Below, piece after piece: positions 9,937 to 19,638 of a stretch of DNA of 64,000 bases. The DNA comes from Allostella sp. ATCC 35155 (GTDB lineage Bacteria; Pseudomonadota; Alphaproteobacteria; ATCC43930; Allostellaceae): contig AP019701.1 in assembly GCA_006738865.1 (NCBI GenBank), positions 4,847,974-4,911,973 of the forward strand, in the 5' to 3' direction. The position numbers and the translations under genes are program-made. The notes beneath the pieces were generated by a model, which was not told the DNA's origin, searched no databases, and saw only the letters and a list, made by a program, of their open reading frames with translations. The stretch's first letter is position 1. Each line of letters opens with the position of its first letter.

Positions 9937-11592
9937 ATGGGCGGGACGGCGAGCGAGATCCTGGTGCGGGCGGAACGTGCGGCGGCAGCCGCGCAGGCGT
10001 TCCAGGCAGCTGCGAAGGCGGCCGCCGATCGGCATGTCGGCCGCGACGGCCGCGTCGATGCGGCAGCCGCCGACCGACACCAGCGGGTGCTGCACGGTTT
10101 CGCCTGGATCGCCACCACGGTCGAGGCGATCGCGGCCACGGCGGCATGGGCAGCCGGCCTCGCACGCGAGGGCCGGCTCGGACCGGCCGAGACGGCGGTG
10201 CTGGCGATCGGGCTGGGCGAGTACCTGCACCAGCTCCTGGGCGGCATCCCGATGAGCCAGAACGAGATGATCCGCCCCATCGAGATGGGCCTCTCCGGCG
10301 AGGCGGCGGCGCTCGCGGCGGACGCCTCCGTCGCCTGGTTCCTCGAGCACGGCAACACGGCCGACCGCCGCGCCGCCCTGGTGGAGCGGCTGGCCGACGG
10401 CGGCTTCGTCGACGAGCGGCTGGGCGACGAGACGCTCGACATGATCCGCGAGCAGTTCCGCCGCTTCGCCGACGAGCGCGTCCTGCCCGAGGCGCATGCC
10501 TGGCACCTCGCCGACCGGCTGATCCCCGACGAAATCGTCGGCGAGATGGCCGAACTCGGCGTCTTCGGCATCTGCATCGCGCCCGAGTTCGGCGGGCTCG
10601 GACTCGGCAAGCTCGCCATGTGCGTCGTCTCCGAGGAATTGAGCCGCGCCTGGATCGCCGCCGGCTCGCTCGGCACCCGCTCGGAGATCGCGGGCGAGCT
10701 GATCTCGGAATCGGGCACGCCGGAACAGAAGGCACATTGGCTGCCGCGCATCGCATCGGGCGAGGTGCTGCCGACCGCCGTCTTCACCGAGCCCGACACC
10801 GGCTCCGACCTCGGGCGCCTGCGCACCCGCGCGCGGCCGGCGGAGGATGGCGGCTGGCGCGTCGACGGCAACAAGACCTGGATCACCCACGCCGCGCGCA
10901 GCGACCTGATGACCCTGCTGGCGCGCACCGAGCCCGATACCGACGGCTATGAGGGCCTCAGCATGCTGCTGGCGCCCAAGCCCCGCGGCAGCGACGGCGA
11001 TCCGTTCCCGGCGCCCGGCATGAAGGGGGGCGAGATCGCCGTCCTCGGCTATCGCGGGATGAAGGAATACGAGATCTCGTTCGAAGGGTTCGCCGTCCCG
11101 GCCGGCAGCTTGCTCGGCGCCGCGCCCGGCCGCGGCTTCAAGCAGCTCATGCGGACCTTCGAGGGCGCGCGCATCCAGACCGCCGCCCGCGCGCTCGGCG
11201 TCGCGCGGCGCGCGTTCGAGCTCGGCCTGCGCTATGCGCTCGACCGCCGCCAGTTCGGCAAGCCGATCGTCGGGTTCCCCCGCGTCTCCGACAAGATCGC
11301 GCTGATGGCGGTCGAGTTCGTGCTGGCGCGCGAACTGACCTATGCCGCCGCCCGCCGGAAGGACAGCGGCAAGCGCTGCGACATCGAGGCGGGCATGGCG
11401 AAGCTGCTGGCCGCGCGCGTCGCCTGGAGCAACGCGGATACGGCCCTGCAGATCCACGGCGGCAACGGCTATGCGCTGGAATACGAAATCAGCCGCGTCC
11501 TCTGCGATGCCCGCATCCTCAACATCTTCGAGGGCGCCGCCGAGATCCAGGCCCAGGTGATCGGCCGGGGCCTGCTCTCGCAGCGCAACTGA
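9937..11592 (+). CDS. mcd: (2S)-methylsuccinyl-CoA dehydrogenase-type acyl-CoA dehydrogenase
   Basis: This 551-aa flavoprotein has a normal acyl-CoA dehydrogenase core ([56 protein letters not shown]) preceded by an alanine-rich N-terminal extension of about 150 residues. That extension and length are typical of methylsuccinyl-CoA dehydrogenase, which oxidises methylsuccinyl-CoA to mesaconyl-CoA in the ethylmalonyl-CoA pathway of acetate assimilation. The ATG at 9937 gives the conserved N-terminus. The other pathway genes (ccr, ecm, mch) are not in the window, so the specific call rests on architecture. It fits the nearby acs and phaZ. It ends 6 bases before the convergent alcohol dehydrogenase gene. 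Confidence 0.78.
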   Translation: MGGTASEILVRAERAAAAAQAFQAAAKAAADRHVGRDGRVDAAAADRHQRVLHGFAWIATTVEAIAATAAWAAGLAREGRLGPAETAVLAIGLGEYLHQLLGGIPMSQNEMIRPIEMGLSGEAAALAADASVAWFLEHGNTADRRAALVERLADGGFVDERLGDETLDMIREQFRRFADERVLPEAHAWHLADRLIPDEIVGEMAELGVFGICIAPEFGGLGLGKLAMCVVSEELSRAWIAAGSLGTRSEIAGELISESGTPEQKAHWLPRIASGEVLPTAVFTEPDTGSDLGRLRTRARPAEDGGWRVDGNKTWITHAARSDLMTLLARTEPDTDGYEGLSMLLAPKPRGSDGDPFPAPGMKGGEIAVLGYRGMKEYEISFEGFAVPAGSLLGAAPGRGFKQLMRTFEGARIQTAARALGVARRAFELGLRYALDRRQFGKPIVGFPRVSDKIALMAVEFVLARELTYAAARRKDSGKRCDIEAGMAKLLAARVAWSNADTALQIHGGNGYALEYEISRVLCDARILNIFEGAAEIQAQVIGRGLLSQRN

Positions 11593-11598
11593 GGCCGG

Positions 11599-12780
11599 CT
11601 ACACCGTCCCGGCGAGCGCGCGCTCATAGAGGGCGCGCAGCTCGGCCGCGCCGACCTTGACGGGGTTGCCGCCGGCCGTCGGGTCGGCCGCCGCCATCTC
11701 GGACAGGGCGTCGAGGCGGCCCGGCTCGATCCCGAGGGCGACCGCCGTGTGCGGGATCTTCAGCTGCTCGCGCAGTTCCAGCACCCAGGCGAGAAGGCCG
11801 TCGAAACCGCCCGGGATGCCGAGATAGGCGGCCGCGCGCGCGAGCTTGGTCTCGACCGCCGGCCGGTTGAAGGCCAGCACATAGGGCATGAAGACGGCGT
11901 TGGTCAGGCCGTGGTGGGTGTCGTAGACGGCGCCCACCGGATGGCTCAGCGCGTGGATGCCGCCGAGGCCCTTCTGGAAGGCGATGGCGCCCATGCTGGC
12001 GGCGGCCAGCATGTGGGCCCGCGCCTCGAGGTCGCTGCCGTCGGCGACCGCCCGCGGCAGCCACTCCTTGACCAGCCGCATCCCCTCGACGGCGATGCCG
12101 TCGCCGAGCGGGTGGTGGTAGGTCGAGGAATAGGCCTCCAGGTTGTGGGCGAGCGCGTCCATGCCGGTCCAGGCGGTGATGTTGGCGGGCAGGCCCGCCG
12201 TCACCGCCGGGTCCGCGATGACGATCGCGGGCAGCATCTTGGGATGGAAGATGATCTTCTTGGTCCGCGTCGGCTCGTGGGTCACGACCGAGGCGCGGCC
12301 GACCTCCGAGCCGGTGCCGGCCGTGGTCGGCACGGCGACGATGGGTGCGATGGCGGCCGCGTCGGCGCGCGTCCACCAGTCGCCGACATCCTCGAAATCC
12401 CACAGGGGCCGCGTCTGCCCGGCCTGGAACGCGATCGCCTTGCCCGCGTCGAGCGCGCTGCCGCCGCCGATGGCGACGACGCCGTCATGGCCGCCCGCGC
12501 GGAAGGCGGCGACGCCGTCGTCGATGTTCCGTCCTTCCGGGTTCGGCTTGATCTGCGAGAAGAGCACCGCCGGCAGGCCGGCCTCCTTCAGAAGATCCAT
12601 CACCTCCGCCAGCAGCGGCAGCTTCGCCAGGCCGGGGTCGGTGACGACCAGCGGCCGGGCCATGCCGGCGGAGCGGCAGGCGTCGCCCAGCTCCTCGAGG
12701 CGGCCGACGCCGAAGCGCACGGCAGTCGGATAGCTCCAGTTGGCGCGAAGGTGACGATAGGCGTCGGCAGGGGCGGACAT
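11599..12780 (-). CDS. iron-containing alcohol dehydrogenase
   Basis: The 393-aa protein belongs to the group III (Fe-dependent) alcohol dehydrogenases. It has the NAD-binding GGGSALDAGKAIA, PTTAGTGSEVG, and metal-binding histidines in GMDALAHNLEAYSS and GIHALSHPVGAVYDTHHG. It should interconvert an alcohol and aldehyde with NAD(H). It is the last gene of a minus-strand cluster, 16 bases after the glutamine-synthetase-like gene. A role in oxidising or reducing an aldehyde released during amine breakdown is inference. ATG at 12780 is the first in-frame start after the upstream stop that keeps the conserved N-terminus. Confidence 0.88.
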   Translation of the reverse strand: MSAPADAYRHLRANWSYPTAVRFGVGRLEELGDACRSAGMARPLVVTDPGLAKLPLLAEVMDLLKEAGLPAVLFSQIKPNPEGRNIDDGVAAFRAGGHDGVVAIGGGSALDAGKAIAFQAGQTRPLWDFEDVGDWWTRADAAAIAPIVAVPTTAGTGSEVGRASVVTHEPTRTKKIIFHPKMLPAIVIADPAVTAGLPANITAWTGMDALAHNLEAYSSTYHHPLGDGIAVEGMRLVKEWLPRAVADGSDLEARAHMLAAASMGAIAFQKGLGGIHALSHPVGAVYDTHHGLTNAVFMPYVLAFNRPAVETKLARAAAYLGIPGGFDGLLAWVLELREQLKIPHTAVALGIEPGRLDALSEMAAADPTAGGNPVKVGAAELRALYERALAGTV

Positions 12781-12796
12781 CGGGGCGATCGCTCTC

Positions 12797-14164
12797 TCAG
12801 ATGATCTCGAAGTAGCGGGCGAGCTGCCAGTCGGTGATGGCGCGGCGGGATTCCCGCTCCTCCCAGTCGCGGGTGGCCGCGAAATGGTCGACGAAGGCGT
12901 CGCCATAGAGCGCGCGGGCCGCCTTCGACGCCTTGAGGTTGCGCGCCGCCTCGCCCAGCGTGGCCGGCAGGGCGAGGCGCCGCGGCGCCTTCTGCTCGTA
13001 GGCGTTGCCCTTGACGGCCGGGGTCGGCTCCAGCGCCTGCTCGATACCCCAGAGGCCGCTGCCGATCGCCGCCGCCAGCGCCAGGTACGGGTTCCCGTCC
13101 GCAGCCGCGATGCGGTACTCGACGCGCTGCGACTTCTCGCTGCCCGGGATGACGCGCAGTGCCGTCGTGCGGTTCTCGATGCCCCAGGTGGCGCTGGTCG
13201 GCGCCCAGAACCCGGGGATGAGGCGGGTGTAGGAATTGACCGTCGGCGCCACCATGCCCAGCACCTCCGGCAGGAGGGCCTGCTGCCCGGCGACGAAGTG
13301 GCGCATCGCCTTCGACATGCCGCCCTCGCCGGCTGCATCGTGGAAGACGGGCTTGCCGTCGGGGTCGGTCAGCGAGACGTGGATATGGCCCGACTGCCCC
13401 GGCCAGTCCGGCGACCATTTCGCCATGAAGGTGGCCATCAGGTTGCGGCGCTGCGCCACGACCTTGGCGAAGGTCTTGAACAGCGCCGCCTTGTCGGCCG
13501 CCGCGAGGGCGTCGTCGACCGTGAGCGCCGCCTCCAGCACGCCGGGACCGGTCTCGGTATGGAGGCCCTCGATGGGGAGGTCCATCCGCTCGCAGGTTTC
13601 GAGCAGGTCGCGATAGAAGTCGGACCAGACCGAGTTGCGCAGGACCGAATAGCCGAAATAGCCGGGGGTGATCGGCTTGAGGTTGCGGAAGCCCTTCTCG
13701 CGCACGGAATCCGGCGTCTCATCGAAGACGAAGAACTCGTACTCGACCGCCGCCTTGACCCCGAAGCCCATCGACTTCGCCCGGTCGAGGACGCGCCGCA
13801 GCGTGCCGCGCGGGCAGATCGTGTCGGCGGGCGGCGCGAACTCCGCCAGGAAGAACAGGCCCGGCGCCTCGAACGGAATCTCACGGCAGCTTTCGGGCAC
13901 GACGCGCACCGGTGCGTCGGGATAGGCCGTGTGCCAGCCGGTGTAGGTGACGTTGTCGTAGAGCTGGTCGTTGGAATCCCAGCCCAGCACCACGTCGCAG
14001 AAGCCGAACCCGCCTTCGAGCGCCGAGAAGAACTTCGCCCGCGACATGTACTTGCCGCGCAGGATGCCGTCGGCGTCGAACACCCCGACCTTGACGTGCG
14101 TGAGCCCCCTCGCCTCGACGATGGCCCTGGCATCGGCGACCGTGCGAACGTCCCTCGGCTGCAT
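12797..14164 (-). CDS. glutamine synthetase-family amine ligase (PuuA/GlnA3-like)
   Basis: The 455-aa protein has the glutamine synthetase catalytic fold. Metal and ATP ligands are E141 and E143 (AAVEYEFFVFDE), E204 and E211 (HTETGPGVLEAAL), H260 (SGHIHVS), and R332/R337 with E349 and R351 further on. Its N-terminal domain differs from GlnA, and it lacks the adenylylation-loop tyrosine region as far as I can see. This resembles gamma-glutamyl-amine ligases that attach glutamate to putrescine or other amines. It follows the enoyl-CoA hydratase gene by 80 bases within the cluster fed by a polyamine-type ABC transporter, which supports an amine substrate. It is unlikely to be the main ammonia-assimilating enzyme. 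Confidence 0.82.
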   Translation of the reverse strand: MQPRDVRTVADARAIVEARGLTHVKVGVFDADGILRGKYMSRAKFFSALEGGFGFCDVVLGWDSNDQLYDNVTYTGWHTAYPDAPVRVVPESCREIPFEAPGLFFLAEFAPPADTICPRGTLRRVLDRAKSMGFGVKAAVEYEFFVFDETPDSVREKGFRNLKPITPGYFGYSVLRNSVWSDFYRDLLETCERMDLPIEGLHTETGPGVLEAALTVDDALAAADKAALFKTFAKVVAQRRNLMATFMAKWSPDWPGQSGHIHVSLTDPDGKPVFHDAAGEGGMSKAMRHFVAGQQALLPEVLGMVAPTVNSYTRLIPGFWAPTSATWGIENRTTALRVIPGSEKSQRVEYRIAAADGNPYLALAAAIGSGLWGIEQALEPTPAVKGNAYEQKAPRRLALPATLGEAARNLKASKAARALYGDAFVDHFAATRDWEERESRRAITDWQLARYFEII

Positions 14165-14244
14165 TCCTGGTTCCCCCACTTCCCCGGATGCCGGCAACCC
14201 TACGGCCGCCGGCCGACCGTCACAATACGGACGCGGGGCGAAAC

Positions 14245-15054
14245 TCAGTCGGCGGCGTCTTTCTTGTAGAGGAAGCGGCCGACCTTCTCGCTGCCGCTGC
14301 CATGGGCCATCCGCTGCATCCGGTAGAGGTGCTTGGTGAAGGCGAGGGCGTCCAGTTTCGACTGATCCATCGACCGATAGTAGGCCTCCATCTCGATGCG
14401 GACGGCGAGCGGCGGGTGGCGCGCGATGCGGGCCGCGATCTCCTCCGCCTTGGCCATCACGTCCGGCCCCGGTACGACATGGTTGACGAGGTTGTAGCGC
14501 AGCGCGTCCGCCGCCGGCATCGGGTCGCCGGTCAGCAGCATCTCCATGGCGACGACGTGCGGCAGGTGGCGCGACAGCCGCGACGAGCCGCCGGCCCCGC
14601 CCATGCCGTAGGCGATCTCCGGGAAGCCGAGCATCGCCTCGTCGGAGGCGACGCGGATGTCGGTCAGGTGCAGGAGGTAGATCATCCCCTGGCCGAGGCA
14701 GTAGCCGCGGACGGCACCGATGATCGGCTTGAAGCGCTCCAGCGCCAGCACGTCGCGCGACCAGGCGAAGGTCGTCGGATCCTCCTCCTCGACCCGGTGG
14801 CGCGACCAGAGATGCGCGGACATCTCCTCGGCCGGTGTCCGGTAGCTCGTGTACTGCGTCTTGATGTCGTCGCCGGCCGAGAAGGCGCGCTCGCCCGCAC
14901 CGGTCATGATGCCGACCCGCACCTCCTCGTCGGCGAGGAAGTCCAGCATCGTCTGGTACATCTGCTTGTGCAGGCTGGGCGTCATCGGGTTCACCGACCC
15001 GTTGCGGATGGTGAAGTAGGCGACGTGCCCCTTCTTCTCGTAGTCCAGCGGCAT
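14245..15054 (-). CDS. enoyl-CoA hydratase/isomerase-family protein
   Basis: The 269-aa crotonase-fold protein has the oxyanion-hole regions AFSAGDDIK and GAVRGYCLGQG and the GFPEIAYGMGGAGG segment that carries the family's acidic residue. A short insert around residues 65-95 (TQYTSYRTPAEEMSAHLW) differs from simple fatty-acid hydratases. It should add water to, or rearrange, an enoyl-CoA made by the adjacent acyl-CoA ligase, whose gene ends 18 bases upstream. The precise CoA substrate is unknown. Confidence 0.85.
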   Translation of the reverse strand: MPLDYEKKGHVAYFTIRNGSVNPMTPSLHKQMYQTMLDFLADEEVRVGIMTGAGERAFSAGDDIKTQYTSYRTPAEEMSAHLWSRHRVEEEDPTTFAWSRDVLALERFKPIIGAVRGYCLGQGMIYLLHLTDIRVASDEAMLGFPEIAYGMGGAGGSSRLSRHLPHVVAMEMLLTGDPMPAADALRYNLVNHVVPGPDVMAKAEEIAARIARHPPLAVRIEMEAYYRSMDQSKLDALAFTKHLYRMQRMAHGSGSEKVGRFLYKKDAAD

Positions 15055-15072
15055 GGTCCGTCTCCCTCTGTC

Positions 15073-16701
15073 TCAGCGCCACACGGCGTCGACGCGGTCG
15101 TAGCTGTCGGCGCGCAGATCCGGCTTCTCGTCGACGAGGCGCTGCTTGGCGATCTTCTCCGACGGGGTCTTGGGCAGGCCCTCGCGGTACTCGAGATAGC
15201 GGGGCACCTTGAACCGCGCCAGCCGGGCCTCGCAGTGGGCGAAGAAGCGCTCGGGCGGCACCGCGGCGCGGTCGACGCCCGGCTTCAGCACGATATAGGC
15301 CTTCACCTCCTGGCCGCGGCGTTCGTCGGGCACGCCCACCGCCGCCGCCTCCGCGATCTCGTCGATCTCACGGATCACCGCCTCGACCTCGCGCGCCGCG
15401 ATGTTCTCGCCCGAGCGCCGGATCATGTCCTTCACGCGCCCGACGATGTAGTGGAAGCCGTTCTCGTCCCGGCGGAAGAGATCGCCGGTGCGGAACCAGC
15501 CGTCCCGGAAGCTGGCGGCGTTCGCCTCAGGCTTGCGGTAATAGCCGAGCAGGATGCCGGGCCCGCGGATGCAGAGCTCGCCGATTTCCCCGGTCGGCAC
15601 CACGTTGCCGTCCTCGTCGCAGACCTTGGCCTCGCGGAAGGGCGAGGGCACGCCGCAGGCCCCGGAGCCGACCATGTCGGTCGCCTCGCGCGGCATGAAG
15701 AGCGCCGAGCCGACCTCGGTCATGCCGAAGGATTCCCGCGCCACGACGCCGAAGCGCTGCTCCAGGTCGGCGTGCGCCTGCTTGGCGAGGCCGAAGACGG
15801 AGACGCGCTTCAGCTTGTGCGCACGGTCGAGCGGCGAGGGCGGCTCCTTCTGAACGACGCCCGGGAAGAGGCAGTATTCGATCCCATAGGCGCGCACCCA
15901 GTCCATGAAGCGGCTGGAACTGGCCTTGCGCGCGACGAAGAGCTGGCCGTCGCTGTACATCGCCATCAGCAACAGCCACTGCGGGTCCATGTAGTAGAAG
16001 GGCTGCGCGGCGAGGATGCGCCGGCACTCGTCCTCGCCGCGCATGGCCGCCACCTTGCCCAGCGTCAGCCAGTAGCGGTGGGTCAGCATGCAGCCCTTGG
16101 GAAAGCCCGTGGTGCCCGAGGTGTACTGGATGTTCATCAGGTCATCGAGCGTGGGCTCCGGCCAGGGGCCGCTCCAGCCGGGAGCGTCGCGCAGCAGCGC
16201 CTCGACGGAGCGTCCCGACGCACCGTCGCCGCCCAGGACCAGCACATGGTCGGGGTCCAGCACCGGCGTCTCGGCGTTCATCGCCTCCAGCGTCGGCAGG
16301 CAGGAGCGGTCGATGACGAGGAAGCTCGCCTCGGAGTCCGTCAGGACATAGTGAAGCTCGCGCGCCATGTAGCCGATGTTGATCGGCACCATGACCGCGC
16401 CCAGCCGGGCCAGCGCCAGCCACGTCGTCGGAAACTCCGGCACGTTCGGCAGCATGACGCCGACATGGCTGCCCTGGCGCACGCCGGCATGGGCCAGCGC
16501 CTCGGCCATCCGGTCGATCCTCGTCTTCGCCTCGGCGTAGGTCGCGCCGCGCCCGTCGTCGAAGAAGGTCCAGAGCGTGGCGTCGCCGTTGCGGGCCACG
16601 GCCTCGTCGACGAAGGCGCCGAGGTTGCGGGCGAACGGCGTCGCCTCGATGCGGGCGCGCAGGGCCGCGACGTGATCGAGCAGGGACTGGCTCAAGGTCA
16701 A
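15073..16701 (-). CDS. AMP-forming acyl-CoA ligase
   Basis: The 542-aa ANL-superfamily ligase activates a carboxylic acid with ATP and CoA. It has the P-loop YTSGTTGFPKGC, ESFGMTE, GWFRTGDLFRRDENGFHYIVGRVKDMIRRSGENIAAREVE and the C-terminal PKTPSEKIAKQ lysine motif. Overall it resembles carnitine/crotonobetaine or medium-chain acyl-CoA ligases, but this is a weak resemblance. The start is TTG: AGGAG precedes 16701, and a second TTG two codons on is also possible. It follows the ABC permease gene by 25 bases, so the imported compound, or a product of it, is a likely substrate. Confidence 0.85.
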   Translation of the reverse strand: MTLSQSLLDHVAALRARIEATPFARNLGAFVDEAVARNGDATLWTFFDDGRGATYAEAKTRIDRMAEALAHAGVRQGSHVGVMLPNVPEFPTTWLALARLGAVMVPINIGYMARELHYVLTDSEASFLVIDRSCLPTLEAMNAETPVLDPDHVLVLGGDGASGRSVEALLRDAPGWSGPWPEPTLDDLMNIQYTSGTTGFPKGCMLTHRYWLTLGKVAAMRGEDECRRILAAQPFYYMDPQWLLLMAMYSDGQLFVARKASSSRFMDWVRAYGIEYCLFPGVVQKEPPSPLDRAHKLKRVSVFGLAKQAHADLEQRFGVVARESFGMTEVGSALFMPREATDMVGSGACGVPSPFREAKVCDEDGNVVPTGEIGELCIRGPGILLGYYRKPEANAASFRDGWFRTGDLFRRDENGFHYIVGRVKDMIRRSGENIAAREVEAVIREIDEIAEAAAVGVPDERRGQEVKAYIVLKPGVDRAAVPPERFFAHCEARLARFKVPRYLEYREGLPKTPSEKIAKQRLVDEKPDLRADSYDRVDAVWR

Positions 16702-16726
16702 GCTCTCCTGGGGATGCCGCCCGGGG

Positions 16727-17509
16727 TCAGCCCCCGTAGCGGCGGACGTTGCGTTGGCGGAAATACTCGGCGATCGCCATGCCGATGACGCTGACGACGA
16801 TCAGCATGGTGGCGGCGGCCGCCACCGTCGGATCGAGGCGCAGCATGAGGTCGGTCCAGATGCGCACCGGCAGCGTCTGCAGGCCGCCCGACACGAAGAG
16901 CGTGATGATGAGCTCGTCGAACGAGGCGAAGAAGGCCAGCAGCGAGGAGGCGAACATGGAGGGACCGAGATAGGGCAGCGTGACGGCGAAGAAGGCGCGC
17001 ACGGGACTGGCGCCCAGCACCCGGGCCGCCCGCTCCAGCGTCGTGTCGAAGCTGCGCAATGCCGAGGAAACGATGAGGACGACGTAGGGCAGTGCCACGA
17101 CGGCGTGCGCGAAGATCAGCGCCGGCACGTTGTCGACCAGCTTCCAGCGCAGGAAGACGATGAAGAGCGCCAGCGCCAGGATGACCGTCGGGATGATCAG
17201 CGGCGCGACCAGGAGGGCGTGGATCAGCCGCCGGCCGGGGAAGCTGCCGCGGACGATCGCGACCGAGGCGAGCGTGCCGACGACGAGGGCCACGGCCGTC
17301 GCGCCGATGCCGACCTTGAAGCTGAGCAGGGTGGCGCCGACCCAGCTCTCGTCGACGAAGAACTCGCGATACCAGCGCAGCGAGATCTGCCGCGGCGGGA
17401 ACTCCAGGAACTGGCTGTCGGTCAGCGAGATCGGCACGAGCAGCACCAGCGGCATCACCAGGAAGGCGACGGCGATCGCGAAGTAGACGCCGAGCAGGAA
17501 GCGGGTCAT
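16727..17509 (-). CDS. ABC transporter permease, PotC-like
   Basis: The 260-aa inner-membrane protein has about six hydrophobic segments. Its EAA loop (RAARVLGASPVRAFFAVTLPYLGPSM) contacts the ATPase. It is the second permease of a spermidine/putrescine-type importer. Unlike the rest of the operon, it is separated from its partner permease by 192 bases containing a large inverted repeat. Substrate is not defined by sequence. Confidence 0.88.
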   Translation of the reverse strand: MTRFLLGVYFAIAVAFLVMPLVLLVPISLTDSQFLEFPPRQISLRWYREFFVDESWVGATLLSFKVGIGATAVALVVGTLASVAIVRGSFPGRRLIHALLVAPLIIPTVILALALFIVFLRWKLVDNVPALIFAHAVVALPYVVLIVSSALRSFDTTLERAARVLGASPVRAFFAVTLPYLGPSMFASSLLAFFASFDELIITLFVSGGLQTLPVRIWTDLMLRLDPTVAAAATMLIVVSVIGMAIAEYFRQRNVRRYGG

Positions 17510-17552
17510 CGCTGCCGCCCCGTCGCTCGCGCGGTCGGTTGCCGGCGCCGTC

Positions 17553-17673
17553 GCGTCCTTCGACTGCTTCGCTTCGCTTCGCCCTCAGGACGAAGACCGT
17601 TCTTGGAATGTAAAGGAAAGCCCTTGTCCTGAGCGCGGAGCGGAGCGGAGCGGAACGAGCAGTCGAAGGACGC
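17553..17673. repeat. 121-bp imperfect palindromic element between two permease genes
   Basis: Perfect 15-bp outer arms (17553-17567 and 17659-17673, GCGTCCTTCGACTGC and its complement) and perfect 8-bp inner arms (CTCAGGAC 17584-17591 and GTCCTGAG 17626-17633) frame a short centre. Between the arms are short tandem runs (CTTCG repeats on the left, CGGAG repeats on the right). The layout is that of a dispersed intergenic palindromic repeat rather than a transposon: I see no ORF and no obvious target duplication. It lies within the minus-strand transporter operon. Confidence 0.8.
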
Positions 17674-17701
17674 AACGTCGGCGGGCATGGGCTTCATCGT
17701 C

Positions 17702-18532
17702 TCACCCATGCAAGCGCCGCTCGGGCGCGACGAGGCGGAAAAGGGCCAGCAGGATCAGGGTCGCCGCCAGCAGGACCAGGGCCAGTGCCGAGGCGAAGCT
17801 CCAGTTCAGCGTCTGGTGCACCTCGAAGTCGATGAGGTTGGCGAGCATGATGTTGCGCCGCCCGCCGAGCAGCGCCGGCGTAACGTAGAAGCCGAGCGAC
17901 AGGATGAAGCAGATGATCGCCCCCGCGGCCGCGCCGCCGATGCTCATCGGGAAGAAGACCCGCGCGAACGCCTTGAAGGGCGAGGCGCCGAGTGTGCGCG
18001 CGGCGCGCACGAGCTGCGGGTCGATCTCCACCATCGCCGCGAAGCAGGTCAGGACCATGATCGGCAGCAGGATCTGCACCATGGCCAGATGGACGGCGAA
18101 GCCGGTGAAGAGCATCTGCACCGGCTGGTCGATGAGGCCGATGCCGACCAGCGCGTTGTTGACCAGCCCTTCGCGGCCGAGCAGCACCATCCAGGTGTAG
18201 GTGCGGATCAGCACGCTGATCCAGAAGGGCAGCAGGATCAGGTAGAGGAAGAAGGCGCGCCAGCGCTTCGACATCGTCGCCAGGTAGTAGGCGATCGGGT
18301 AGCCGAAGACGCAACAGAGCACGGTCACGGACAGGGCCAGCAGGAACGTCCGCCGCAGCACGATCGCCGCGACCGGCGATGTCGCCAGCTTCTCGAGGGA
18401 TTCGGTCGTGAAGCCGGGATTGAACAGGCTCTGCTTCATCACCCCGAGCAGCGGGAAGAGGAAGAGGAGCCCGATGAGCGCCACCGCCGGCCCGAGCAGC
18501 AGGGCGAGCTGGACCGATCGGCGGCGGCTCAT
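17702..18532 (-). CDS. ABC transporter permease, PotB-like
   Basis: The 276-aa inner-membrane protein has a first hydrophobic helix at about residues 8-28 and further segments. The EAA loop is RAARTLGASPFKAFARVFFPMSIGG. It is the first permease of the polyamine-type importer, placed 22 bases after the substrate-binding protein gene. Its stop is followed by the palindromic element. The final segment ends RLVAPERRLHG with no frame disturbance, so the insertion did not damage this gene. Confidence 0.88.
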   Translation of the reverse strand: MSRRRSVQLALLLGPAVALIGLLFLFPLLGVMKQSLFNPGFTTESLEKLATSPVAAIVLRRTFLLALSVTVLCCVFGYPIAYYLATMSKRWRAFFLYLILLPFWISVLIRTYTWMVLLGREGLVNNALVGIGLIDQPVQMLFTGFAVHLAMVQILLPIMVLTCFAAMVEIDPQLVRAARTLGASPFKAFARVFFPMSIGGAAAGAIICFILSLGFYVTPALLGGRRNIMLANLIDFEVHQTLNWSFASALALVLLAATLILLALFRLVAPERRLHG

Positions 18533-18554
18533 CGTCCGATTCCCGGCCGATCGC

Positions 18555-19595
18555 CTACTGGAGCAGCCAAGCGTTCCAGCGCTCGGTCAGCGGCGCGCGC
18601 TGGGCGGCCCACCATTCGGGGTCGAAGCGGAACTGCACCGCCACGTTGTCCGGATGGATCGGCAGGTCGCGCGCCACCTCGGGCGTGAGGCGCTCGATCA
18701 GGCCGGGAATGAAGCCGGGATAGGGCACGGCCGAGACGAACTGCTCGCCCTTGGCCGGATCGAGGCGGTTGCGCATGTACATCATCGCCTCCTTCGGGTG
18801 CTTCGCCCCCTTGGGAATGCCCCAGTAGGAGAGCTGCAGAGAGCCACCCTGGTAGGTGATCGCGACCGGGCGGCCTTCCTTGCGCAGGGGCGTGATGCGC
18901 CCGTTCCAGACCGAGGTCATGACGACCTCGCCGTCGATCAGGAGCTGGACGTGCTGGGCGCCGGTCGTCCACCAGACGGTGACCTTGTCCTTGATCTGGT
19001 CGAGCTTCTTGAAGGCGCGCTCGACGTCGAGCGGATAGAGCTTGTCCGGCGCGACGCCGTCCGCCAGCAGCGCGAACTCGAGATTGCCGACGGGCGAGTT
19101 CTGGAGAGCGCGCGGGCCGGGGAAATCCTTCACGTTCCAGAAATCGACCCAGCTCTTCGGCCCCTTGCCGGCGGGGAACTTGTCCGTGCGGTAGGCGAGC
19201 ACGGTCGAGAAGGTTGCCGTGACCATCGCGTTCGGCCGCTTGGCGATGTCGGGCAGCTTGTTGTCCGGATCGACGAACTTCCAGTCGACCGGCTGGAGCC
19301 AGCCATGCTTCGTCGCCTCGATCACGTCCGAACCGCCGAGTTCGGTCATGTCCCATTCGACATTGCCGGACTCCACCATCGCCTTCAGCTTCGGCAGACT
19401 GACCGGCGCCGTCGCGCGGACCTTGATGCCCGTCTCCTTCGTGAACGGCTCCTCGTAGATGCGCGTGATGGTCTGGGCGAGGCTGCCGCCCGACCCGTTG
19501 ACGGTGATCGTGACCTGGGCCGCGGCGGGCGCGGCCAGGACGGCCAGGGCCGCAGCGATGCCGGTCGTGAACCGGCGGCGGGACATCGTCGTCAT
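18555..19595 (-). CDS. ABC transporter substrate-binding protein, PotD/iron-type family
   Basis: The 346-aa protein starts MTTMSRRRFTTGIAAALAVLAAPAAAQ: a twin-arginine-like n-region, a hydrophobic core and an AxA cleavage site. It is exported to the periplasm, possibly folded via Tat. The mature part (ITVNGSGGSLAQ, WDMTELGGSD, WWTTGAQ) matches polyamine/opine-type extracellular solute-binding proteins. AGGAGG lies 10 bases before the ATG at 19595. It is the second gene of the operon, after the ATPase. The ligand is unknown; the downstream amine ligase gene suggests an amine or amino-acid derivative. Confidence 0.88.
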   Translation of the reverse strand: MTTMSRRRFTTGIAAALAVLAAPAAAQVTITVNGSGGSLAQTITRIYEEPFTKETGIKVRATAPVSLPKLKAMVESGNVEWDMTELGGSDVIEATKHGWLQPVDWKFVDPDNKLPDIAKRPNAMVTATFSTVLAYRTDKFPAGKGPKSWVDFWNVKDFPGPRALQNSPVGNLEFALLADGVAPDKLYPLDVERAFKKLDQIKDKVTVWWTTGAQHVQLLIDGEVVMTSVWNGRITPLRKEGRPVAITYQGGSLQLSYWGIPKGAKHPKEAMMYMRNRLDPAKGEQFVSAVPYPGFIPGLIERLTPEVARDLPIHPDNVAVQFRFDPEWWAAQRAPLTERWNAWLLQ

Positions 19596-19638
19596 GCTCG
19601 GGTGATCCTCCTGCGGAAGCGGTCGAACGGGGCCGGCG

